Assembly (NCBI GenBank): GCA_025350695.1 | Contig: JANXXI010000328.1 | Span: forward strand, 1-63,909 | DNA length: 63,909 bases | DNA from: Acidobacteriota bacterium | GTDB lineage: Bacteria > Acidobacteriota > Terriglobia > Bryobacterales > Bryobacteraceae | Direction of reading: 5' to 3' | Shown here: positions 8,914 to 18,314 of the stretch, piece after piece | Position numbering within the stretch: position 1 is the first letter of the stretch | Layout: each line of letters starts with the position of its first letter | Position numbers and translations under genes: made by a program | Notes under the pieces: generated by a model | Seen by the model: the letters and a program-made list of their open reading frames with translations, nothing else | Databases searched by the model: none | What the model was told of the DNA's origin: nothing

Positions 8914-9676
8914 CCGCGGGTTTCTCAACAAAGAGCTTCAGGCCTTTACCAATCAGTTGAAACCAGCCGTCTTGCTTCGACGCTTCGCAGCCTGGGCTCT
9001 CTTTGCCCATAGTGGAATCCGAAACACGAACCAGGACCCCTTGCGGCGCCTCGTCGATCGCAAAGCGAACCATCGATGTTGCCGGGCCCCCGAATGCCGG
9101 AGTGAGATGCCCCACCAGATCGACGGATTTTTCCGGGTCGATAGCCATTACGGTAAACCAAAGCACACCTGCCCCGTTGCCCCAATCTTCAAACACGCGG
9201 CCACCCACGTGCGGCTCCATAGTGAAGTGCTTGGCATCCGGATTAACGAAGAAATCACGACGCCACCATTTGTCCATCTCGGTGGTCAGAGCCTTCCAAA
9301 CACGTTCGCGACTTGCCAAGATCTGTACATCAAAAGCAACCTTATGAATCCCTACTTGCATCTTATTTTCTCCTTCTATCTTCTCTTTCAGATCCAGTAA
9401 TGCGTCTGCACGCTTCGCTTCAAATGGTTTCACCCACCTCTTGCAAACCACGCGAATCGGCACAGGGTTTAGATAGTTCCAACGAGTACGGCCCTCGCGT
9501 CGAACGGTAACCAGCCCAGAACGCACCAGCACGCTCAAATGTTTCATCACGGCAAAGCGAGTTTGCGGAAATTCGTCTGTGATGTGGCCCGTCGTCAGCG
9601 GTTCCGCTCGCAATAAATCGAGTATTCGGCGCCGCGTCGGATCGGACAGCGCCATCCAAACAGAAGCGTCCTGCAT
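8876..9676 (-). CDS. ArsR-type HTH regulator fused to an AHSA1/SRPBCC domain
   Basis: The first 95 or so residues are a winged helix of the ArsR family (LSDPTRRRILDLL and TRFAVMKHLSVLVRSGLVTVRREGR). After a charged linker comes an AHSA1-like START fold of about 130 residues (ILASRERVWKALT, WWRRDFF, GGRVFEDWG, GWFQLIGKG). The HTH and SRPBCC parts often sit in two adjacent genes; here they are one chain of 266 residues. The fold could bind a hydrophobic ligand that controls DNA binding. A 24-bp palindrome touching the start codon suggests autoregulation. It is convergent with the SDR gene and overlaps its 3' end. Confidence 0.86.
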   Translation of the reverse strand: MQDASVWMALSDPTRRRILDLLRAEPLTTGHITDEFPQTRFAVMKHLSVLVRSGLVTVRREGRTRWNYLNPVPIRVVCKRWVKPFEAKRADALLDLKEKIEGENKMQVGIHKVAFDVQILASRERVWKALTTEMDKWWRRDFFVNPDAKHFTMEPHVGGRVFEDWGNGAGVLWFTVMAIDPEKSVDLVGHLTPAFGGPATSMVRFAIDEAPQGVLVRVSDSTMGKESPGCEASKQDGWFQLIGKGLKLFVEKPAVTKSASGSRRPR

Positions 9677-9698
9677 ATGTTACCCAATGGTCACATAT
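9675..9698. promoter_or_regulatory. Palindromic operator candidate at the ArsR-AHSA1 start codon
   Basis: On the plus strand, ATATGTTACC, a 4-base spacer (CAAT) and GGTCACATAT form an inverted repeat with 9 of 10 positions symmetrical. It overlaps the start codon (complement of 9674-9676) of the regulator. ArsR-family proteins bind imperfect palindromes of this size as dimers, and binding here would block transcription or translation of its own gene. Found by eye. Confidence 0.6.
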
Positions 9699-9837
9699 CA
9701 CACGCCAAACAAGCAACACCCCGCAAGTACGACAATTGCAATGGGAGGCAGATGTTTAAAATCGCCCCTTCAAATGGAAGAGCAGTCCGTAGTACTCGAA
9801 GTACCGATTGTTTTAGTACAAAACCCCTGTTGCGCGG

Positions 9838-9866
9838 TTGTCAAGATTGGAACGGTTGGTTAGGAT
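9838..9866 (+). promoter_or_regulatory. Sigma-70-type promoter candidate for the hybrid kinase gene
   Basis: TTGTCA at 9838-9843 and TAGGAT at 9861-9866 are separated by exactly 17 bases. Transcription would start near 9873, about 20 bases before the ATG at 9893. It is the only good match in the 216-base divergent spacer. Confidence 0.5.
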
Positions 9867-9892
9867 GAATGAGCTAACCAAAGAATAACGGC

Positions 9893-12091
9893 ATGAAATT
9901 TGACCCTAGTGAGTATTTCAAAAATTCGTCAGAACGGGTACCCTCTCCCAGTGGGTGGCGGCCGTCGCTTTCAAGTTGGAGTCCACGGAGGGCCTTCCGC
10001 GATTTTCTCTTAAATAAATGGATGCCCATGCTGGCGTCCTTAAGCTTCGGGCTCCCAAGCGACGCTCAAACCACCCAATCGACTGAGCCAACAGCAAGCT
10101 CCGCCGCCGCTCTGGTCGCCCTAGCCGCATCTTTTGGAGCGGCCGGCTACGCGATATCCCGATTCCAGGCCAAACAGACGGAACCACGCGTTTCAGAAGC
10201 GGATTTGATCACTCGAAACTTGGTTTTCAGTGCAAAAGAAGCAATTTTCGTGATGAGTGAGGCCGGGGCTATCCATAGCTTGAATCCGGCAGCCGAGCGA
10301 CTATTCGGTTATCCCGAAGGTCAGATTCGGGGTCAAAACATTTCTGCCCTGATTCCGCCTCCAGACCGTTCCCGCAAAAGAGCAAGCTACATTCAAAACC
10401 CTGGTAGTCATGAGTTGGTGGGTGTTCGACAGGACGGAGGGCGCTTTCCGATTGAAACGTCTTTCAGCGAAATCCAATTGGGCGGTAAGGGCCTCTTTTC
10501 CCTAATTATTCGTGATATTAGCCACACTAGGCAAAAATCCGAGGAAACCGACTCCCGCAAGGCGTTCTTGTCCGATGTATTGCATGACGCCGCAACGATA
10601 CTCTTCGTTACCGACCATGAGGGAACCATCGTTCAATTCAACCAGACCTGCGAGAATCTCACGGACTTCTCGTTCGGCGAAATTAGAAACCAAAAGATAT
10701 GGGACATCGTCGCCGCCCCCGCCGATGTTGAATCATTCAAACAAGATTTCCTCGGCCTATTTGCCGGCCCGTTCCCCTTACAGCGCAACTCTATTTGGGC
10801 CGCCAGGGACTATTCCCACAAAACACTTGCCCTGACATACACAGCAATCAAAGATGAGTGGGGCCGGCCAAAGTTTTTGATCGGCGCCGGCCATCAGTTG
10901 GTGGCCAACCATCGGGATCTCGATTCGCAATCCTGCCATAACCAAAAAATGGAAGCGGTTGGTCGATTCGCCGGTGGCTTGGCTCATGACTTCAATAATC
11001 TGCTTACGGCTATCACCGGTTACAGCGGATTACTGTTAGGATCACTCGAAGAAGCCAACCCATTGCGTAAGGATGTGGAGGAAATTCAAAAAGCCTCCGA
11101 TCGGGGCTCCGTGATTACCCGCCAGCTACTGGCCGTTAGCCGCCGGCAGGTATTGAAGCCCGTGGATTTCGATCTTAACGAAGTCTTGAACGACATGGAA
11201 ATGTTGATTAGACGAATTCTGGGCGATCGAATTGGAATTGAATTCGATCTCACGCCACAAAAGAGCATGCTGCATGCTGATCAAGGTCAAATTGAACAAG
11301 CCATCATCAACATTGTGGTGAATGCCAGGGAAGCCATGCCCGGTGGTGGTAAAGTGTCAATTTCCACGCAGTTTTTTTCCCTCCCCCACGGAGATAGCGA
11401 GGTCGACCAGCCGCTGGCGCCTGGTTCCTATTTCTGCCTCAAACTCTCCGACAATGGCCGGGGCATGGATGAAGAAACCCTGCAGCACATTTTTGAACCG
11501 TTCTTTACCACCAAAGAACCATCGAAAGGCGCAGGCATGGGATTGGCCACGGTCTACGGCATCATTAGACAAAGCGAAGGAGCGTTAAAAATAACCAGCC
11601 GCCCCGGCTCCGGAAGCAGCGTATTTGTCTACCTTCCCACGGCGGAAACGCTCACCCGACGGCGTCGGCCCGAGAAGACCGTGTTGCAAATCGTGCCCAC
11701 CGGAAGCGAAACCATTCTGCTGGTGGAAAGCGATGTTACCCTTCGCCAGACTCTCTCTAAAGGCCTGGCACGCTTTGGGTACCGTATAATCGAAGCCTCT
11801 TCGGGCGCCGAAGCCAGAGAAATCAGCCGCGAATGGGAGGGCCGCATCCATTTGTTGATCGCAGACGCACTTATGCCGAATGTTGGCGGCCCCGATCTGG
11901 CCAGAACCATTCGCATGCAGCGTTCCGACACTAAGGTGCTTTACGTTTCGTCTGAGCCCGAAGAATCCGTGATTCGTTACGGGCTATCTTTAGGGAATAC
12001 TTATTTAGTTTCCGATGCTTTCGACGGGGAACATTTCGCACAAAGAGTCCGGGAAGTGCTGGACACTAAGTCAATGTCCATGGGGGCCTAA
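9893..12091 (+). CDS. PAS-PAS hybrid histidine kinase with C-terminal receiver
   Basis: A 732-residue signalling protein. A hydrophobic stretch near residues 65-90 may anchor it to the membrane. Two PAS domains follow, at about 105-210 and 225-335. The H-box [11 protein letters not shown] carries the phospho-acceptor His365. The ATPase has N ([11 protein letters not shown]), G1 (DNGRGMD), F and G2 ([11 protein letters not shown]) boxes. A receiver at about 605-725 has Asp658 (LLIADALMP). The conserved receiver Lys is absent (YLVSDAF where KP is usual), and one acidic-pocket residue is Ser. No response regulator lies beside it, so it is an orphan or an internal-relay kinase. Its end overlaps dinB by four bases. 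Confidence 0.9.
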   Translation: MKFDPSEYFKNSSERVPSPSGWRPSLSSWSPRRAFRDFLLNKWMPMLASLSFGLPSDAQTTQSTEPTASSAAALVALAASFGAAGYAISRFQAKQTEPRVSEADLITRNLVFSAKEAIFVMSEAGAIHSLNPAAERLFGYPEGQIRGQNISALIPPPDRSRKRASYIQNPGSHELVGVRQDGGRFPIETSFSEIQLGGKGLFSLIIRDISHTRQKSEETDSRKAFLSDVLHDAATILFVTDHEGTIVQFNQTCENLTDFSFGEIRNQKIWDIVAAPADVESFKQDFLGLFAGPFPLQRNSIWAARDYSHKTLALTYTAIKDEWGRPKFLIGAGHQLVANHRDLDSQSCHNQKMEAVGRFAGGLAHDFNNLLTAITGYSGLLLGSLEEANPLRKDVEEIQKASDRGSVITRQLLAVSRRQVLKPVDFDLNEVLNDMEMLIRRILGDRIGIEFDLTPQKSMLHADQGQIEQAIINIVVNAREAMPGGGKVSISTQFFSLPHGDSEVDQPLAPGSYFCLKLSDNGRGMDEETLQHIFEPFFTTKEPSKGAGMGLATVYGIIRQSEGALKITSRPGSGSSVFVYLPTAETLTRRRRPEKTVLQIVPTGSETILLVESDVTLRQTLSKGLARFGYRIIEASSGAEAREISREWEGRIHLLIADALMPNVGGPDLARTIRMQRSDTKVLYVSSEPEESVIRYGLSLGNTYLVSDAFDGEHFAQRVREVLDTKSMSMGA

Positions 12092-13332
12092 TCTTTTCCC
12101 GGCCTCCTGACAGGTTCATTGGTTGGATTGGGAATCGCCTCGTGTACCTTCTCCCGGAACTTTCCGCGCATTCCACCCGCCAAGGTTACGCTATCGTTAC
12201 CAAATCGCTCCCGCATTTTATCGGCCGCCGCGAACACTTTCCCAAGCCGCTCAGTTTGCGCCCCTTCAAGCAAGTCCATTTGCGCGGCTTGCCCTTCAAA
12301 CCCCGATAGATGAACACCCAGCAATCGAATTGTACATCCCGCTTTCCAACTCGTCCGAAACAGATGCTTCACCACCCGGACGATCTCGGTATCCAGTTGC
12401 GTTGGACGCGGCAAGGATTTGGCACGCGTAATGGTTGAGAAATCCTTGTACCGCAGTTTCAATTGCACCGTCTTGGCATGAAAACCGTGGTCCCGCAATC
12501 GCCTCCCAACCATCTCTGAAAGTCTTGCCAACGTCGCTTCCAAAACTACCGCATCGGAGGTATCTTCGTTGAACGTACGTTCATGGCTGATCGACTTCGG
12601 ATCCTCGGCAACTCCAATCTCGGAATCATACCAACCACCCGCATCTTCGCCTTTCGCTTTGCCCGCCAGCGCGATTCCCAGCCGGCCGAAATGTTCGGAA
12701 AGAAAGGTCTCATCCAATCTCGCCAGATCCCGAACCTTTCGAATTCCGTACTGTGCAAGAGTAGCTTCACTCACCTTCCCTACCCCAGGAATCTTGCGGA
12801 CATCAAGCGGACCCAAAAAGGACGCCTCCATCTCCGGTAAAATCCAAAGAACACCGTTCGGCTTTGCCTGATCACTAGCAACTTTCGAGACCAGCCTTGA
12901 CCGTGACGCCCCGATGGAATTGTTCAACCCCGTGGCCTGCCTGATCTTTTCATGAAGCTTGTGCGCGGCGGCAATGGGCGGTCCATATAGCCGTTCCGTT
13001 CCGGTCATATCCAAATATGCTTCGTCGATTGACGCCATGGAAACCTGCGGTGTGAAATCGTGCAGGACCTGAGCCACTTTCTTTGAACACTCCCGATAAC
13101 GATCTAAATTCCCCTCAAGGAAAATCGCATGGGGGCAAAGCTTATAGGCAGTACGCAAGGGCATGGCGGAGTGAACGCCGAATTTCCTGGCCGCGTAAGA
13201 GGCCGCCGACACAACGCCTCTAGCCTCCGAACGGCCCCCGACCACCACGGCTTTGCCTTTTAGCGACGGATCGTACAGTTCTTCAACCGATACGAAGAAC
13301 GCGTCCATGTCGATGTGGAAAACGAGGCGCAT
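12088..13332 (-). CDS. dinB: DNA polymerase IV (Y-family)
   Basis: An error-prone translesion polymerase, 414 residues. The metal-binding residues are Asp8 in HIDMDAFF and Asp103-Glu104 in SIDEAYLD. The steric and nucleotide-contact motifs AASYAARKFGVHSAMP and the helix-hairpin-helix segment (IPGVGKVSEATLAQYGI) follow. The little-finger domain lies after residue 240. No LexA-type box is visible upstream, since the start lies only 33 bases from the next gene's stop on the same strand. The C-terminus ends in PVRRPGKD without a clear clamp-binding motif. Confidence 0.95.
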   Translation of the reverse strand: MRLVFHIDMDAFFVSVEELYDPSLKGKAVVVGGRSEARGVVSAASYAARKFGVHSAMPLRTAYKLCPHAIFLEGNLDRYRECSKKVAQVLHDFTPQVSMASIDEAYLDMTGTERLYGPPIAAAHKLHEKIRQATGLNNSIGASRSRLVSKVASDQAKPNGVLWILPEMEASFLGPLDVRKIPGVGKVSEATLAQYGIRKVRDLARLDETFLSEHFGRLGIALAGKAKGEDAGGWYDSEIGVAEDPKSISHERTFNEDTSDAVVLEATLARLSEMVGRRLRDHGFHAKTVQLKLRYKDFSTITRAKSLPRPTQLDTEIVRVVKHLFRTSWKAGCTIRLLGVHLSGFEGQAAQMDLLEGAQTERLGKVFAAADKMRERFGNDSVTLAGGMRGKFREKVHEAIPNPTNEPVRRPGKD

Positions 13333-13365
13333 TCGGGAAACCTATAGTGTAAATCATTACACATC

Positions 13366-14193
13366 TTAAGATCGTGTCGCTACGGCCAGTCGAGGGATGC
13401 CGGCCAAGTCGTTCACAAAGTGAACGCCAGTCCAACCGGCGGCCAACATTATGGAAACGGCTTCCATCTGGTGGATTCCAATCTCGGCCATGAACATGCC
13501 GCCTGGTTGCAAAATTCGTCTTGCGTCAGCAAACAATCGAGGGTAAATTGCCAAGCCATCCGCACCTGCAAATAACGCCTGCATCGGTTCCCAATCCTTA
13601 ACCTCTGGTTCAATGCCCGACCTATCCAGCTCAGGAACATAGGGAGGATTGGAAACAAGGAGCTCCATGCTTTGATCAGCAATGGCGCTTGCTAAATCGC
13701 AGTGAATCAAGGAAACTGCCGCTTTGTAGGCTTCCACATTTGAGCGGGCGATTTGTAGCGCATCGGCAGAAATGTCGGTGGCGACCACCGCTGTGTTCAA
13801 TTCGAGAGCCAGCGTGACGGCAATCGCGCCAGAGCCAACGCCAACGTCGACAATTCTTTTCGCGGCGGGGCACTCCGCCAACACAGTTTCAATCAAATGT
13901 TCCGTTTCCGGCCGAGGAATTAGCACTCCGGGCTCGACTCTGAATTCCCTGCCCCAAAACTCCTGTTTTTTTGTGATGTACTGCGTTGGCATGCGCTTCA
14001 ACCGCTGATGAAGATAGCGGCCATAGTGGATCCAACTAAGTTCCGTTAGTTCGCTTTCAGGATGGGCAAGAAAATAGGAACGATCTTTGCCAGTTGCATG
14101 GAGCAGCAGCACTTCAGCCGTCAAACGGGGCGATGCAATGCCACCGTCTTCAAGGAGCTTAGCGCCCTGCTTTAGCGCCGTCCGCAGATCCAT
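13366..14193 (-). CDS. prmC: Release-factor glutamine methyltransferase
   Basis: Methylates the Gln of the GGQ motif of release factors. The SAM-binding motif [11 protein letters not shown] lies at residues 116-126 and the substrate-Gln-binding NPPY at 182-185. The N-terminal helical domain (about residues 1-75) that recognises the factor is present. Length 275 is usual. Its start overlaps the end of prfA by 35 bases, so the two genes are coupled, as in many bacteria. Confidence 0.95.
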   Translation of the reverse strand: MDLRTALKQGAKLLEDGGIASPRLTAEVLLLHATGKDRSYFLAHPESELTELSWIHYGRYLHQRLKRMPTQYITKKQEFWGREFRVEPGVLIPRPETEHLIETVLAECPAAKRIVDVGVGSGAIAVTLALELNTAVVATDISADALQIARSNVEAYKAAVSLIHCDLASAIADQSMELLVSNPPYVPELDRSGIEPEVKDWEPMQALFAGADGLAIYPRLFADARRILQPGGMFMAEIGIHQMEAVSIMLAAGWTGVHFVNDLAGIPRLAVATRS

Positions 14194-15268
14194 TTTGTTC
14201 CATCTGCTTTTTCATCTTCTCCGCCGTGTAGTAGGTTATGAGTCCATCGATCAGCACCTCAACGCGGCCTTCCATCACTTGATCCAACTGATGAAGAGTT
14301 AGCCCAATGCGATGATCGGTGACTCGGTTCTGCGGGAAATTATAGGTGCGGATCTTTTCACTACGATCCCCGGAACCAACCATACTCTTGCGTTCGGCCC
14401 CAATCGCGGCATTCTGCTTGTCCAGTTCCAACTCGTACAGCCGGGCCCGCAGAACACGCATGCCCTTCGCTTTATTCTTGATCTGCGATTTTTCGTCTTG
14501 GCAACTAACCACAAGCCCCGTCGGGATGTGCGTTAAGCGAACCGCGGAATACGTAGTGTTCACCGATTGGCCACCCGGACCGGACGAACAGAAAGTGTCA
14601 ATACGGATGTCCTTATCCTGAACGTTGATTTCCACTTCATCCGCTTCTGGAAGCACAGCCACGGTAACGGCCGAGGTGTGTACCCTGCCCTGCGTTTCCG
14701 TTTGCGGTACGCGCTGCACGCGATGAACTCCGCTTTCGTATTTCAGCTTGCTGTACACCTTCTGCCCACTCACAAGCGCCATGATTTCCTTCATGCCGCC
14801 AACAGAAGATTCCGAAGAATCCGTTATTTCCACTTTCCAATGTTGCAACTCGGCGTAGCGGCAATAGAGCCGGAAAATCTCCGCCGCGAACAGGGTCGCC
14901 TCGTCGCCACCAGTTCCTGCCCTAATTTCCAGAACAACGTTCCGGTCATCGTTAGGATCCTTAGGTAACAACAAAACTTTCAGCTCGTCTTCAAACCTCG
15001 TGAGTACAGGTTCCAGACGCAGAATCTCTTCCTCGGCCATGGCCCGCAGTTCGGGATCGGTCTCCTGTTTCATACCGTTGGCTTCTTCAAGGTTTTTTGA
15101 AGCAGTCCGATACTCGCGGTATTTTGAAACAACTTCTTCTAGATCAGAACGCCTTTTGGCAGCCTTGCGGTAAGCCTCTCCATCATTGATCAAGACCGGA
15201 TCAGCCATCTGCAGTTCTAGTTCAACAAAACTCTTCTCTAGTAATTCCAATTTATCTTGATATTGCAT
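14159..15268 (-). CDS. prfA: Peptide chain release factor 1
   Basis: Reads UAA and UAG stop codons and releases the peptide. The GGQ motif is at residues 232-234 (GPGGQSVN). The codon-recognition loop reads Pro188-Gln189-Thr190, fitting the PxT pattern of RF1 rather than the SPF of RF2; E. coli RF1 has PAT. Length 369 and the [20 protein letters not shown] block leave no doubt. It is coupled to prmC, and the DUF1385 gene lies 75 bases upstream on the same strand. Confidence 0.97.
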   Translation of the reverse strand: MQYQDKLELLEKSFVELELQMADPVLINDGEAYRKAAKRRSDLEEVVSKYREYRTASKNLEEANGMKQETDPELRAMAEEEILRLEPVLTRFEDELKVLLLPKDPNDDRNVVLEIRAGTGGDEATLFAAEIFRLYCRYAELQHWKVEITDSSESSVGGMKEIMALVSGQKVYSKLKYESGVHRVQRVPQTETQGRVHTSAVTVAVLPEADEVEINVQDKDIRIDTFCSSGPGGQSVNTTYSAVRLTHIPTGLVVSCQDEKSQIKNKAKGMRVLRARLYELELDKQNAAIGAERKSMVGSGDRSEKIRTYNFPQNRVTDHRIGLTLHQLDQVMEGRVEVLIDGLITYYTAEKMKKQMEQNGSADGAKAGR

Positions 15269-15343
15269 TCAGCTCGAATCTCATTTTCAGTGGCGTTCTC
15301 ATTCAGCATTTCATCAGACGTTGAGAAAAGTGAGTGAGCAACG

Positions 15344-16324
15344 CTAGGCAAGCACGGCCCGTCCGCCCTGCTTGCGTTCCAGTTCCATGGCGCCCTGCAA
15401 CGCTTGGATAGCGATAGCCGTTTGCTCGTCGGAAGGGGGCTGGGTGGTGATGCGTTGCAGCCACATGCCCGGCTGCGTTACTAGAGCCATGGCTGAACCT
15501 TGCTTCCTGGCCGCGAAGCGGATCACTTCGTAGCTAAGGCCCACAATCGGCAACGTCAAAACCACGCGAGCCGCGAGTTTTACCCAAACATTTTCAAAAG
15601 GAAGGAACATGTAAATCAACATGGATAGAAACATCAAGGTCATCAGGAAGCTGGTGCCGCAACGCGGATGCCAAGTGACAAACTTTTGCGCATTCTCGAC
15701 TGTGACGGGCTTGCCCGATTCAAAATTGAAAACCACCTTGTGTTCGCCGCCGTGAAATTCAAATAGGCCACGCATTTCCTTGCTTTTCGAGAGCAACCAC
15801 ATCAAGCCAACTAAAATACCGATGCGAATCAAACCATCCACAAAGTTGAAAAAAATCAGGTTACTTAAAGCTGGAACAACGGGCTTCAAACTGGTAGTGA
15901 TCAACAACGGTAACCCTTTGTAGAGCACCAAAGCGAAGACTATCGAAAAGACGATGTTCAGCTTCATCATCCAATCCGGAATCACCGTCTTTTCACCCGT
16001 CTTTTCATCGGGAGGCAGCGCCGTTTGCGCTGAAAAATTCATAACCTTGACGCCCAGCCAAAGCGCGTGGCCAAGCGTGCCAATCCCGCGTAGTACGGGA
16101 AGTTTAAAGATGGGATACTTCTCCGAGAGCCGTTCCAGGTAACCTTCCTGAGTAATGATTTGCCCATCGTGCTGCCGCACGGCCACGCAATAGCTATGCG
16201 GAGCGCGCATCATGACACCCTCCATCACGGCTTGACCGCCGATTAGAGTAGTTTCCTCTCCATTTTCCATTACGGGCAACAACTGCGTGGCAGCGGCCAG
16301 ACGGAAATATTGTTTCCATTGCAC
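15344..16324 (-). CDS. DUF1385 family membrane protein (YqhQ-like)
   Basis: A 326-residue integral membrane protein of unknown function. The conserved N-terminal block IGGQAVMEGVMMRAP (about residues 28-42) defines the family. Four or so membrane segments follow (for example NIVFSIVFALVLYKGLPLL and GLIRIGILVGLMWLLS). A second conserved block, FHGGEHKVVF, with a later TWHPRCGTSFL, lies in the loop and may bind metal. In many bacteria this gene sits just before prfA-prmC, as here, which argues for co-expression rather than a known shared function. Confidence 0.9.
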   Translation of the reverse strand: MQWKQYFRLAAATQLLPVMENGEETTLIGGQAVMEGVMMRAPHSYCVAVRQHDGQIITQEGYLERLSEKYPIFKLPVLRGIGTLGHALWLGVKVMNFSAQTALPPDEKTGEKTVIPDWMMKLNIVFSIVFALVLYKGLPLLITTSLKPVVPALSNLIFFNFVDGLIRIGILVGLMWLLSKSKEMRGLFEFHGGEHKVVFNFESGKPVTVENAQKFVTWHPRCGTSFLMTLMFLSMLIYMFLPFENVWVKLAARVVLTLPIVGLSYEVIRFAARKQGSAMALVTQPGMWLQRITTQPPSDEQTAIAIQALQGAMELERKQGGRAVLA

Positions 16325-16444
16325 GAGTTCGGATCTCCTCTATAACCAGTATAACTTGCGAGGGTTAGCTCGGAAGCCTAGCGACAACCTAAATAGTCAC
16401 CCTGGCTGTTTGATTCCGCCCGGGCACGATTGGTTGCGAGAACG

Positions 16445-16471
16445 ATAAGGTGTCTCTTGTCAGCACCTTAT
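16445..16471. repeat. Inverted repeat (8-bp arms) in a 215-bp intergenic region
   Basis: ATAAGGTG (16445-16452) and CACCTTAT (16464-16471) are perfect arms around an 11-base loop. It lies 70 bases past the stop of the NtrC-like gene and 120 bases ahead of the DUF1385 gene. Neither strand shows a U-run after it, so an operator is as likely as a terminator. Confidence 0.4.
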
Positions 16472-16539
16472 GGGAACACCAACAGCCGTAGATTGGCGTT
16501 TAGCGAAAAAAGTGGGATTAGTTGTGAATAGCAAAAACA

Positions 16540-17976
16540 CTACGCAGCCGATGTCTGCTTCGGACAGATAGCTAACTTCTTGATCTTGTACAAAAGGGCC
16601 TTGTAGTCGATCTGAAGCAGCGATGCGGCCTTTTTTCGATTCCACTGCGTCGAGTTCAGCGCGGAGAGAATTGCGTCTGCTTCGGCTTGCTGTTTTGCCC
16701 GAGTAACTTGTTCCAGGATCGGTCCTGAAGACTCTAGTTTTCGGATTGGACTCAACATTTGTGGTCCGTTGGGTTTTGAAACAGCGTTCCTGATCTTTCC
16801 GTAAATCTCGCGGGCGATCGATTCGGCGTCACCTAGCACGATCAGCCGCCGCATAATGTTCTCCAGTTCGCGAACGTTTCCGGGCCAGTTATAACCAACT
16901 AGAGCCGCTCTGAGCAGCGCGGGGATTGGAAGAAAGTTGTCGCCGGAGTGGCGCAGAAGCAGGACCTCGGCCAAAGGAAGGATATCTTCCTTCCGCTCCC
17001 GCAACGGTGGCAAATGCAAATTCACGACGTTAATTCTGTAGTACAGGTCCTCTCGAAAGGTTCGCTCCACAATTGCGTTTTCAAGGTTATGATGCGTAGC
17101 GGCGATTACCCGGACATCGGCCCTGATCGTTTCGCGGCCCCCAATCCTTTTGAATTCCTTATCCTGCAATACATGCAGCAGCTTGGCTTGCAACTTGAAG
17201 TCGAGATCGCCAATTTCATCAAGCATTAGAGTTCCGCCATCGGCTAACTCAAACATGCCCACCTTCCGCTGAAAGGCTCCAGTGAAGGCCCCGCGTTCAT
17301 ACCCGAAAAGTTCGCTTTCAAGTAATTCGGATGGTAGCGCAGCGCAGTTCAACTTGAGAAAGATCTTACCGGACCGCTCCGACTGAGCATGCATCTCGCG
17401 CGCGATAACCTCTTTGCCTGTTCCCGTTTCCCCCTGAATCAATACTGGAACATCTGACCTTCCAACATGTATCGCCAATTGGCGCACGGCCTTCATCGAT
17501 TCCGATTGACCGAAGAACACCGAATTGGAAGACCGGGGAGTGTCCCCTGCTTTCTTTACGTGCGTTAATGCCCTATAGAGCGCTGATTGAAGATCATCGG
17601 AACCGATGGGATTCGTTAAGAAGTCAGTAGCACCCCGCCTCATCGCATCGACCACTTTGGAAGTGGAAGAAACATCGGAGACTACGATAACCGGCATGTG
17701 TGGCCGAAACCGGCGTATTTCGCTGAGTGTGTCGATACCGCCAAGGTTATCAAGGTATAGGTCCAGCAAAACCGCATCTATCCGTCCTTGGGAGTTCCCA
17801 AGGCTGTTCAGAACTCCATTGCTGTCCTTCGCCGCTTCCACCCGGTAACCTAAGCTACTGAGCGTCCTCTCCAGGTTTGCCCTGAGTTGAACTTCGCTTT
17901 CGGTAATTAGTATCGTTTCGTTCATTGTAGACGGTGCGCTCAATGCTTCGATCAACGGGGGCGGTTGCACAATCAT
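16540..17976 (-). CDS. Sigma-54-dependent response regulator (NtrC family)
   Basis: Order of domains: receiver (about residues 18-135, Asp72 in LLDLYLD), AAA+ ATPase (Walker A GETGTGKE 182-189, GAFTGA loop 229-234 that touches sigma-54), and a Fis-type HTH at the end (WNRKKAASLLQIDYKALLYKIKK). It should activate sigma-54 promoters. The receiver is unusual: the conserved Lys is Asn in FLTNPIG and the acidic pair reads ES. The ATG at residue 18 is an equally good start. The gene is divergent from the exopolysaccharide operon across 340 bases, so it is the prime candidate to control it. No partner kinase is adjacent. Confidence 0.93.
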   Translation of the reverse strand: MIVQPPPLIEALSAPSTMNETILITESEVQLRANLERTLSSLGYRVEAAKDSNGVLNSLGNSQGRIDAVLLDLYLDNLGGIDTLSEIRRFRPHMPVIVVSDVSSTSKVVDAMRRGATDFLTNPIGSDDLQSALYRALTHVKKAGDTPRSSNSVFFGQSESMKAVRQLAIHVGRSDVPVLIQGETGTGKEVIAREMHAQSERSGKIFLKLNCAALPSELLESELFGYERGAFTGAFQRKVGMFELADGGTLMLDEIGDLDFKLQAKLLHVLQDKEFKRIGGRETIRADVRVIAATHHNLENAIVERTFREDLYYRINVVNLHLPPLRERKEDILPLAEVLLLRHSGDNFLPIPALLRAALVGYNWPGNVRELENIMRRLIVLGDAESIAREIYGKIRNAVSKPNGPQMLSPIRKLESSGPILEQVTRAKQQAEADAILSALNSTQWNRKKAASLLQIDYKALLYKIKKLAICPKQTSAA

Positions 17977-18314
17977 CAGCGTTGTTTACAACTCTGTCGC
18001 AATCTCGCAGGTTTAAGCTTATTACTTTGTAAAGCCAAACACTTAGGAATGAATCCCACTTTCTTTCCACATTAAGTACTAACAGTACTATCGCTAAATA
18101 CCCGCAGTTGGTAACTCCAGAATAACCGATTGCCTAGGAAAGTCAAGAGTTTCGAGGCTATTGGACCTTAGACTTCGGTACGGGGATTGGGTACTGGTAA
18201 GTTCCGAAAAGTGGGAAGAATACTCATTAATTAGTACTGGAACTCATATGTCTCCACATGTAATTCCTTGGACTTATTGGCCACTTTGGAGCGCAATCGC
18301 TGAAGGAGTATTAC
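17977..18314. promoter_or_regulatory. Divergent control region upstream of the exopolysaccharide operon
   Basis: AGTACT occurs at 18075-18080, 18084-18089 and 18233-18238; the first pair, three bases apart, forms a 15-bp palindrome. TTGGCCACTTTGGAGC at 18277-18292 has the GG-N10-GC spacing of a sigma-54 promoter but matches the rest of the consensus poorly. AAGGAG at 18303-18308 is the likely ribosome-binding site for the TTG start of the exporter. I found no RNA gene or reading frame here. Confidence 0.4.

Noticed and set aside
18277-18292. Sigma-54 promoter for the polysaccharide operon
   Set aside because: Only the GG and GC are right; most other consensus positions do not match, and transcription would begin inside the ribosome-binding site of the TTG start. 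Kept only as part of the region note.
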